In this document: positions 8,774-16,655 of the stretch, in pieces
Numbering within the stretch: position 1 is the stretch's first letter
Layout: each line of letters opens with the position of its first letter
From: Burkholderiales bacterium
GTDB lineage: Bacteria; Pseudomonadota; Gammaproteobacteria; Burkholderiales; Burkholderiaceae_C
Assembly: GCA_028868825.1 (NCBI GenBank)
Contig: JAGWTU010000054.1
Span: forward strand, 1-36,058
DNA: 36,058 bases
Reading direction: 5' to 3'
Program-made: the position numbers and the translations under genes
The notes under the pieces: model-generated
What the model saw: the letters and a program-made list of their open reading frames with translations, nothing else
Told to the model about the DNA's origin: nothing
Databases searched by the model: none

Positions 8774-10104
8774 GCCGCGCACCCCCGGCTCGTCGTCGCA
8801 GGCTGCATGAAGCGGGCCCAGGCGCGGAACTGGTTGCGCATCTGCAGCTCGTTCGTGCCGTTGGTCGTGGCGTTGGACTGCCCGTGCTCGGCATCGTCGT
8901 ACAGCCGCGCGACGTTGACCCAGTCGCGACCGCGCGCCTGCAATCCCGCCTGGGCCCGCTCGTAGACCTCGAGGTCGTCGTGGCCGACGACCGAGGTCGG
9001 CGCGTTGATCAGGCGGTTGTACATCAGCGTGCGCTCGAGCAGCCCGTCGGGCGCGCCGACGAGGCGGAAGGTCCAGGATTCGACCAGCGTGCGATCGGCG
9101 GCGATCGGCTTGAACAGCCGCAGCGTCTGTATCGGCCCCTTGATCATCAGGTTGGGGAAATAGACGGTGTTGTGGCGCACGTCGCCGAGAATCTGCTTGG
9201 CGCGTTCCTCGCCATAGGCGGCGACCATCTGTTCCCAATAGCCGGGCACGGCCGAATAGTTGGCGTGGATCGAGTCGGCGACACCGGTGTGGCCATGGCC
9301 GTTGACCCAGACGCGCAGGCCCATGTTCTCGAAGAACTCGTAGGAGCTGACGAAGGGCGCGAACAGTTCCACCGCCATCGGCTTGGGCGTGCCCGGCGGC
9401 GCCTCGTTCCAGACCTTGACGGCGGTACCGGCCGACGACTCGTGGGCGACCATCGGGTGGCAGGTGTCGGTCTGGTTGTCGACCAGCATCTTCCAGTTGC
9501 AATGGTGCATGTAGCGCAGCACGCCGCCGGCGACCTCGAGCCGGCCCTCGGGCGAGCGGTCGACCATGTTGTCGATGGTCGAGAGCGAATCGCCGAAGAA
9601 GGTCTCGAAGTCGACGCCGCTCGGGTTCAGCCGGCAGAAGACGAAATCGCGGTAGACGCGCACGGCCGGCACCGCGGCCATGCCCGAGGCCGCTTCGGTC
9701 TGCTCGAAGGCGACGCCGTCGTAGCCCTTCTTCAGCGGGATCGCCAGCAGCGAACCATCGGTCTTGAAGGTCCAGGCGTGGTAGGGGCAACGGAAGAATT
9801 TGCCGGTGTTGCCGCAGCCTTCGGCGGCGACCTTGACGCCCTTGTGCGGGCAGCGGTTGACGAGCACGCGGATGCTGTCGTCGGCGTGGCGCACCATGAC
9901 CACGGGTTCGTTGCCGACGGTGGTCGTGTAGAAGTCGCCCTTCTTCGGCACCTGGCTCGCATGGCCGACGTAGATCCAGGTGTTGGCATAGAGCTGCTCC
10001 ATCTCCAGCTCGAACAGCTCGGGATGGATGTAGACGTCCTTGTGCACTTCGCGGTCCCTGACCAGGGCCTGGACGGCTTGCGGATTGCTGCGATAGCGGC
10101 TCAT
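8770..10104 (-). CDS. Rieske aromatic-ring-hydroxylating dioxygenase, alpha subunit
   Basis: This 444-residue protein is the catalytic subunit of a Rieske non-haem iron oxygenase. The [2Fe-2S] Rieske ligands are C85-H87 and C106-H109 (CPHKG ... CPYHAW). The mononuclear iron site is N210-x2-D213-x2-H216-x4-H221. D213 is the residue that normally bridges electron flow between neighbouring subunits. It is the first gene of the operon, and the reductase at 764-1750 is the likely electron donor. Earlier in-frame starts exist, but the ATG at 10102-10104 has CCGGAGG six bases upstream and a normal N-terminus. Substrate cannot be read from sequence. Given the operon I suspect indole-3-acetate or an oxindole; benzoate or anthranilate-like substrates are alternatives. 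Confidence 0.93.
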   Translation of the reverse strand: MSRYRSNPQAVQALVRDREVHKDVYIHPELFELEMEQLYANTWIYVGHASQVPKKGDFYTTTVGNEPVVMVRHADDSIRVLVNRCPHKGVKVAAEGCGNTGKFFRCPYHAWTFKTDGSLLAIPLKKGYDGVAFEQTEAASGMAAVPAVRVYRDFVFCRLNPSGVDFETFFGDSLSTIDNMVDRSPEGRLEVAGGVLRYMHHCNWKMLVDNQTDTCHPMVAHESSAGTAVKVWNEAPPGTPKPMAVELFAPFVSSYEFFENMGLRVWVNGHGHTGVADSIHANYSAVPGYWEQMVAAYGEERAKQILGDVRHNTVYFPNLMIKGPIQTLRLFKPIAADRTLVESWTFRLVGAPDGLLERTLMYNRLINAPTSVVGHDDLEVYERAQAGLQARGRDWVNVARLYDDAEHGQSNATTNGTNELQMRNQFRAWARFMQPATTSRGCAA

Positions 10105-10125
10105 CGTGATCCTCCGGTGGTGCCC

Positions 10126-10144
10126 GATTAGTTTATGACTAAAC
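10126..10144. promoter_or_regulatory. Candidate MarR operator between the dioxygenase operon and marR
   Basis: TTAGT (10128-10132) and ACTAA (10138-10142) form a perfect 5-bp inverted repeat with a 5-base spacer, in AT-rich sequence that stands out from its surroundings. A possible -10 for the leftward operon, TATGAT (minus strand, 10159-10154), would place the start of transcription near 10147, so a bound repressor would sit on the first transcribed bases. A dyad of this size in a divergent marR intergenic region is typical for MarR autoregulation. The assignment rests on position and symmetry only. Confidence 0.55.
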
Positions 10145-10199
10145 CAATGAGAAATCATAGATTCGAACCCCGGATAAACCCTAGACTGGCAGAATCGGC

Positions 10200-10679
10200 G
10201 TGATGAATGCCCCCACCAGCTTCGTAGACGATTACCTCCCGGCGCTGCTGGCCCAGGCGAGCCAGCTGATCTCGGGCGAGTTCCACGACGTCGTCGCCAA
10301 GCAGGGTTTCACGGTGTCCGAATGGCGCGTGCTCGCCACGCTGGCCGACGGCAAGGCGCTGAGCATCGGCCACCTGGCGCAGGTCACGACGATGAAGCAG
10401 CCGACGGTGACGCGCGTGCTCGACCGCATGGAGGCGCGCGGGCAGATCGAACGCGTGCCCAGCGACGGCGATCGCCGCGTGACCTGGGTGCGCATCACGC
10501 CGCTGGGCGCGCGCGCGGTCAAGCTGCTGATCCCGCTGGCCCGCGAACACGAGGCGCGCATCCTCGAGCCCTTCGGCCTCGAGCGCGCCGAGGCGCTGAA
10601 GGCGATGCTGCGCAGCATCGTCGAACTGCACCGCGGCGCGGCCGCCGAGGCCGACGTCGCCGACGTCGCCGACGAATAG
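10200..10679 (+). CDS. MarR family transcriptional regulator
   Basis: This protein of about 159 residues has a winged helix-turn-helix domain. VSEWRVLATLADGKALSIGHLAQVTTMKQPTVTRVLDRME contains the recognition helix, and ERVPSDGDRRVTWVRITPLG is the wing with the conserved D-x-R-R. The MarR family usually represses a neighbouring catabolic operon and is released by its substrate. This gene is divergent from the dioxygenase operon, so control of that operon is likely. The start may be GTG at 10200 or ATG at 10203. No clear ribosome-binding site precedes either, and a TAGACT box at 10182-10187 would give a nearly leaderless message. The C-terminus ends in a small in-frame repeat (ADVADVADE). The gene converges on fumC with 14 bp between the stops. 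Confidence 0.92.
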   Translation: MMNAPTSFVDDYLPALLAQASQLISGEFHDVVAKQGFTVSEWRVLATLADGKALSIGHLAQVTTMKQPTVTRVLDRMEARGQIERVPSDGDRRVTWVRITPLGARAVKLLIPLAREHEARILEPFGLERAEALKAMLRSIVELHRGAAAEADVADVADE

Positions 10680-10693
10680 CGCCGCGGCCCGCT

Positions 10694-12121
<1,428 letters not shown>

Positions 12122-12261
12122 GGTGGCCCCTTCGGCGGCTATCCGACGGGCGCACCGGCTTGCGATCGCGGCATCGGCATGCGCCCGCGGCAGGGCCCAG
12201 CCTAAGACTTTCGCCCGACCCTCGCAGCGACCGCACCATGCGGCGGCCGTTGCGGTGCCGC

Positions 12262-12945
12262 TCAGCGGCCGGCTTCCTCGCGTCGCCGCTGCGCCTCGGC
12301 GCCGGCCGGCAGCCAGCGCGGCAGCGTCCAGTTCGTCGCCAGCGCAAGCACGCGCAGCCCCGTGGCGACGGCCACCGCGGCGCTCATCGCCGCCCAGGCG
12401 GGGGCCTGCAGCGCCTGCGCGGCCACCAGCGTCCAGGCGCCGAAGAACGAGCACAGCGCATAGGGCCGATGGTCGCGAAAAGCCGTCGGGATCTCGTTGC
12501 AGACGATGTCGCGGACGACGCCGCCGAACACCGCCGAGATGATGCCCATGAGCACCGCGACGGCAGCCGGCATGCCCTGTTCGAGCGCCACGCGCGTGCC
12601 GCCGGCGGTGAACAGCCCCAGGCCCAGCGCATCGGGCCACTGCATCGCACGTTCGGTCGGCATGAGGTGGCGCGCGCGCATGAAGCTCATCGCCAGCACG
12701 CAGCCGCCACCGATGACCCAGATCCAGCCGGGATGTTCGACCCAGGAGTACGGCCGGCGGTCGAGCAGCAGGTCGCGCAGCGTGCCGCCGCCGAAAGCCG
12801 TCAGCCCGGCGACGACGCAGACGCCGACGGCGTCCAGGCCCTTGCGCGCGGCCGCCAGCAGGCCCGACAGCGCGAAGGCCAGCGTCGCCACGGCCTCGAC
12901 GGCGACGACGGCATCGCTCAGCAGCAGCAGCTTCGGGTCGTGCAT
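12262..12945 (-). CDS. TRIC-type cation channel family membrane protein (UPF0126/YadS-like)
   Basis: This 227-residue integral membrane protein has about seven hydrophobic segments. The internal repeat of the family is visible: LTAFGGGTLRDLLLDRRPYSW in the first half and ISAVFGGVVRDIVCNEIPTAF in the second. Prokaryotic members form trimeric potassium-permeable channels related to animal TRIC channels; the physiological role in bacteria is unclear. The gene starts 25 bp after the stop of the MHS transporter and may be the third gene of the amidohydrolase-transporter operon. The in-frame extension upstream of the chosen ATG (12943-12945) lies inside the transporter gene. Confidence 0.85.
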   Translation of the reverse strand: MHDPKLLLLSDAVVAVEAVATLAFALSGLLAAARKGLDAVGVCVVAGLTAFGGGTLRDLLLDRRPYSWVEHPGWIWVIGGGCVLAMSFMRARHLMPTERAMQWPDALGLGLFTAGGTRVALEQGMPAAVAVLMGIISAVFGGVVRDIVCNEIPTAFRDHRPYALCSFFGAWTLVAAQALQAPAWAAMSAAVAVATGLRVLALATNWTLPRWLPAGAEAQRRREEAGR

Positions 12946-12970
12946 GGCGGCGGCTGCGGCTTCTGCTTCT

Positions 12971-14296
12971 TCAGTCCTCGAGCGCGCGCAGCCGGCTCTC
13001 GGGCATCGCGAGCATCGCCAGCGCCGTGACGACACTGGCCGCCGCCGCGTACCAGGCCGGCGCCGAGGGGTTGCCGGTGGCGCCGATGAGCCAGGTGATG
13101 ATGAACTGCGTCGTACCGCCGAACAGCGAGACGCCGACGGCATACGCGATCGACATGCCGGTGGCGCGTATGCCGCGCGGCAGCAGTTCGGGGATCGCGA
13201 TCAGCGACGCCGCGCCGCTGACGGCCGTCAGCGCGGCGAGGAAGCCCGAGACGGCGAACAGCACGCCGGCGCTGGGGCTGGCGACGAGCCAGCCGAAGGC
13301 CGGGACGGTCAGCAGCGCGGCGGCCAGGCGCGGCCAGAACATCGTCGGCCGGCGGCCGTAGCGGTCGCACAGCCAGCCGCCGAGCAGCGAGAACAGAAAG
13401 GTGCACAGGCCGCCGACGACGGTCGCACCCATCGCCGTCGCCGGCGTCAGCTTCAGCGTCGTGATCGCGAAGGTCGTCATGAAGATGCCGAGGTAGGTCG
13501 ACACCGTGCCGCCGATGACGACCAGCACGGCCAGCGCGATGAGGCCGCGGTGGCGCCGGATGCCGACCATGCCGCTGTTGAGGGCCACCGCGGGCTTCGC
13601 ATGCAGCGTCTCGGGCAGGTGGTGGCGCAGGTACAGCGCCAGCGGCACGAGCAGCAGCCCGACGAGGAAGGGCACGCGCCAGCCCCAGGCCAGCATCTCG
13701 GCGGCGCTGAGGTTGCGCGTCAGCGCCAGCCCCATCAGGCCGGCGACGAGACCGGCGATGCCCTGGCTGGCGAGCTGCCAGCTGGCGTAGATGCCGCGCC
13801 GGTTCGACGGTGCCGATTCGATCAGGAAGGCGCTCGAAGGCCCGACCTCGCCGCCCAGCGCCAGGCCCTGGATCAGGCGGCAGAGGACGACGATGATCGG
13901 CGCGGCCAGGCCGATGCTCTGGTACGAGGGCGTCAGCCCCAGGCCCAGCGTGCCGACGGTGATCAGCGCGATCGTCAGCAGCATCGCCGGCCGCCGGCCG
14001 GCGCGGTCGGCGAAGGCGCCGATGAGCACGCCGCCCAGCGGCCGCGCGAAGAAGCCGACGCCGAAGACGGCGACCGACAGCAGCAGGCTGCCCAGCGGCG
14101 TCGCCGCGGGGAAGAAGGTCTTGCCGATGTAGACGGCGAAATACGCGTAGGTGACGAAGTCGTAGAACTCGAGGGCGTTGCCGGCGACCGTCGCGGCGAC
14201 GATGCGCACGGGGACGGGCCCCGCGGTGTCGCCGGCGGCGGCCGGCGGCGCGGCATCGAGGCGGATGGGAACGGCGTGCAAGGCGCTGGTGTTCAT
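12971..14296 (-). CDS. MFS transporter, metabolite:H+ symporter (MHS) family
   Basis: This 441-residue permease has about twelve membrane segments. The MFS loop motifs are visible: GAFADRAGRRPAML after helix 2 and GGWLCDRYGRRPTMF after helix 8. The MHS start NALEFYDFVTYAYFAVYIGKTFFP and the R-LIQGLALGGEVGPSSAFL segment place it with the citrate, ketoglutarate, shikimate and ProP-like symporters. It would import an organic acid or zwitterion with protons. It lies 15 bp after the amidohydrolase stop on the same strand, so it probably imports that enzyme's substrate. Substrate cannot be read from the sequence. Confidence 0.9.
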   Translation of the reverse strand: MNTSALHAVPIRLDAAPPAAAGDTAGPVPVRIVAATVAGNALEFYDFVTYAYFAVYIGKTFFPAATPLGSLLLSVAVFGVGFFARPLGGVLIGAFADRAGRRPAMLLTIALITVGTLGLGLTPSYQSIGLAAPIIVVLCRLIQGLALGGEVGPSSAFLIESAPSNRRGIYASWQLASQGIAGLVAGLMGLALTRNLSAAEMLAWGWRVPFLVGLLLVPLALYLRHHLPETLHAKPAVALNSGMVGIRRHRGLIALAVLVVIGGTVSTYLGIFMTTFAITTLKLTPATAMGATVVGGLCTFLFSLLGGWLCDRYGRRPTMFWPRLAAALLTVPAFGWLVASPSAGVLFAVSGFLAALTAVSGAASLIAIPELLPRGIRATGMSIAYAVGVSLFGGTTQFIITWLIGATGNPSAPAWYAAAASVVTALAMLAMPESRLRALED

Positions 14297-14311
14297 CGTC
14301 GGGGCTCGCTT

Positions 14312-15532
14312 TCAGGCGCGGGGGGTGGGCGGGTTGGTCGGGGTGGGGGAGGCGGTCAGGTAGCGCTCGGTCAGCAGCGTCCAGTAGGCGGCGCCGACGG
14401 CGATGTTGCGATCCTGGAAATCGAAACCGGGGTTGTGCACCATGCAGCCGCCGGCGTGGTGGCCGTCGCTGCCGTCGCCGTTGCCGATCAGCAGGTAGCT
14501 GCCGGGCACCTGCTCGAGCATGAAGGCGAAGTCCTCGCTGCCGGTCAGGGGCGGGCCCTGGAGGTTGACGCGATCGGCGCCGAGCAGCTCGAGCGCGACG
14601 GCGCGCGCGATCGCGGTCTCGGCCGGCGTGTTCACGAGCACCGAATAGCCGCGCCGCCATTCGACATGCGCGGTGACGCCGAAGCTCTCGGCCTGCGCCG
14701 CCGCCAGCGCCTTGATGCGCTGCTCGAGCAGCGCGCGCACGTCGCGGTCGAGCGAGCGCACGCTCAGCTCCAGCGTCGCCGATGCCGGGATGACGTTGTT
14801 CGCCTGGCCGGCCTGCAGCGCGCCGACGGTGACGACGGCCGTCTGCTGCGGATCGACGTTGCGCGAGACGATGGTCTGCAGCGCCATCACGAGGCTGGCC
14901 GCGGCGACGACGCAATCGCGCGCCAGGTGCGGCATCGCGCCATGGCCGCCGACGCCGGTGAGGCGGATCGTCGCGTAGTCCGACGAGGCCATCGCCGCGC
15001 CTTCGCGCAGCACCAGATGCCCCTGCGGGATGCCCGGCATGTTGTGCATCGCGAACACGGCGTCGCAGGGGTAGCGGGTGAACAGGCCGTCCTCGATCAT
15101 GCGCAGCGCGCCGCCGCCGCCCTCCTCGGCCGGCTGGAAGATCAGGTTCAGCTCGCCGTCGAAGCGGCCGCGCACGGCCAGATGGCAGGCCGCGGCGAGC
15201 AGCATCGCGGTGTGGCCATCGTGGCCGCAGGCATGCATGACGCCGGGGCGCTGGCTGGTCCAGGCGGCGCCGCTGGCCTCGGTGATCGGCAGCGCGTCCA
15301 TGTCGGCGCGCAGGCCGAGTCGGCGCCGGCCGTTGCCGCGCACGAGGCGGCCGACGACGCCGGTGCCGCCGATGCCGCGCTCGACCGCATAGCCCCAGGA
15401 TTCGAGCCGCGCCGCGACGATCGCCGCCGTGCGGTGCTCGTCGAACGCGAGTTCGGGATGGCGATGCAGGTCGCGCCGCAGTTCGATGAACTCGGGAGCC
15501 TGGGCGTGCAGATCGTCGAGCAGATCGTTCAT
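14312..15532 (-). CDS. M20D family amidohydrolase (hippurate/aminoacylase or IAA-amino acid hydrolase type)
   Basis: This 406-residue enzyme belongs to the binuclear metal M20D family. Ligand motifs are present: LRADMDALP, MHACGHDGH (C102, H104), QPAEEGGGGA (E136/E137), AMHNMPG (H163) and a late HNPGFDF histidine. The central dimerisation domain begins near GVGGHGAMPH. Family members hydrolyse N-acyl amino acids, hippurate, or amino-acid conjugates of indole-3-acetate; sequence alone does not separate these. It is the first gene of a probable operon with an MHS transporter and is divergent from a LysR regulator. A link to the auxin-like operon at 1-10104 is possible but only inferred. Confidence 0.9.
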   Translation of the reverse strand: MNDLLDDLHAQAPEFIELRRDLHRHPELAFDEHRTAAIVAARLESWGYAVERGIGGTGVVGRLVRGNGRRRLGLRADMDALPITEASGAAWTSQRPGVMHACGHDGHTAMLLAAACHLAVRGRFDGELNLIFQPAEEGGGGALRMIEDGLFTRYPCDAVFAMHNMPGIPQGHLVLREGAAMASSDYATIRLTGVGGHGAMPHLARDCVVAAASLVMALQTIVSRNVDPQQTAVVTVGALQAGQANNVIPASATLELSVRSLDRDVRALLEQRIKALAAAQAESFGVTAHVEWRRGYSVLVNTPAETAIARAVALELLGADRVNLQGPPLTGSEDFAFMLEQVPGSYLLIGNGDGSDGHHAGGCMVHNPGFDFQDRNIAVGAAYWTLLTERYLTASPTPTNPPTPRA

Positions 15533-15635
15533 CGTCGGCGGCCTTGCGGCCCGGGTCTCGCAGGGGTGGGTGCGGCGACCAGCCGGTGCGGGCTATCGGT
15601 CGCTGCGATTGCGCCGCACTGTAGGGACGCCCCAC

Positions 15636-15688
15636 TTGGAAGTCCAATGTATTCTTCTATGCATCAGCATGAGTTCAATGCATGCATT
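15636..15688. promoter_or_regulatory. Candidate LysR operator region between amidohydrolase and lysR genes
   Basis: The 171-bp divergent intergenic region turns AT-rich here. Two dyads stand out: TTGGA-AG-TCCAA at 15636-15647, and a perfect 12-bp palindrome AATGCATGCATT at 15677-15688, with another ATGCAT at 15659-15664. LysR-type proteins bind such dyads to autoregulate and to activate the divergent operon. The palindrome ends 15 bp before the lysR start. Confidence 0.5.
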
Positions 15689-15703
15689 CGGGAGGCCGCC
15701 GGC

Positions 15704-16621
15704 ATGACGCTCGTCCAGCTCAGACACCTCATCGCACTGGCCGACACCGGCTCGTTCAGCAGGGCGGCGCAGCGCATGTTCGTCACCCAGCCGGCGCTCA
15801 GCCGCAGCGTGCGCGCGCTCGAGGACGAACTGCAGGCGCCGCTGTTCGACCGCATCGGCCGCCGCGCCGAGCTGACGCCGCAGGGCCGCGCGACGCTCGA
15901 GCGCGCACGCCGGCTCGTCTTCGACGCCGACGAGCTGCGCACCGCCAGCGCCGCGCAGGGCGACGGCCGCTCGGGCGTGCTGCGCATCGGCATGGGATCG
16001 GGGCCCGGCGCGATGCTGATGACGCCGCTGCTGCTGCACGCGGCGCAGGAATGTCCGCAGCTGCGCGTCGAGGTCTCGCGCGCCAGCACCGAGGCGCTGG
16101 TGCAGGCGCTGCGCGCGCGCACGCTCGACGCGCTGATCGTCGATGCGCGTTCGCTGCGCCCGGCGGCCGACCTGCGCACCGACTCGCTGCACGAGATGCG
16201 CGGCACGTTCATGGTGCGCAAGGGCCACCCGCTGAGCAAGCTGCGCTCGGGCGTGACGTTCGACGACGTGGCCCGCTACCCGATCGCGTCGACGCCGCTC
16301 TCCGACGAGGTGGCGCACGTGCTGATCCAGCGCTACGGCGCGCAGGCGCACCCGGAGCATTGCGTGACGCTGCGCTGCGACGAGCTGCGCAGCCTCGTCG
16401 AGGTCGCGCGCAGCAGCGATGCGGTGCTGATCGCCATCCGCGCCGCCGCGCCCGACCTCGTCGAGCTGAAGATGCTGCCGGCGCTCGACGCGACGGCGCG
16501 CTTCGGCCTCGTCACGCTGGCCCGCCACACCGAGGCGCCGGCGCTGGCGATGGTGCGCATGCTGATGCGGCGGCACCTCGACGATGGGGCGACACGCCGG
16601 CGCAGCGCGCCGGCCGCCTGA
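15704..16621 (+). CDS. LysR family transcriptional regulator
   Basis: This 305-residue regulator has an N-terminal winged helix-turn-helix (residues 1 to about 60: LVQLRHLIALADTGSFSRAAQRMFVTQPALSRSVRALE), followed by a periplasmic-binding-protein-like effector domain starting near LRIGMGSGPGAM. I chose the ATG at 15704 because GGAGG lies eight bases upstream and because it begins the conserved helix. It is divergent from the amidohydrolase/MHS/TRIC genes and most likely regulates them. It converges on the subtilase gene with 34 bp between the stops. Confidence 0.93.
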   Translation: MTLVQLRHLIALADTGSFSRAAQRMFVTQPALSRSVRALEDELQAPLFDRIGRRAELTPQGRATLERARRLVFDADELRTASAAQGDGRSGVLRIGMGSGPGAMLMTPLLLHAAQECPQLRVEVSRASTEALVQALRARTLDALIVDARSLRPAADLRTDSLHEMRGTFMVRKGHPLSKLRSGVTFDDVARYPIASTPLSDEVAHVLIQRYGAQAHPEHCVTLRCDELRSLVEVARSSDAVLIAIRAAAPDLVELKMLPALDATARFGLVTLARHTEAPALAMVRMLMRRHLDDGATRRRSAPAA

Positions 16622-16623
16622 CG

Positions 16624-16647
16624 GGCAGGGTCCGGTCGGCCCCTGCC
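16624..16647. terminator. Bidirectional hairpin between lysR and the subtilase gene
   Basis: GGCAGGG (16624-16630) and CCCTGCC (16641-16647) form a perfect 7-bp GC-rich stem with a 10-base loop between the convergent stops. No T-run follows on either side, so any intrinsic activity would be weak. Position and symmetry still suggest a shared terminator. Confidence 0.5.
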
Positions 16648-16655
16648 TCGCGGCG

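Noticed and set aside
12497..15703. Very long plus-strand frame leading into lysR
   Set aside because: Only the last 305 codons match a protein family. The upstream part is antisense to the transporter and amidohydrolase genes, and a good ribosome-binding site marks the LysR start at 15704.
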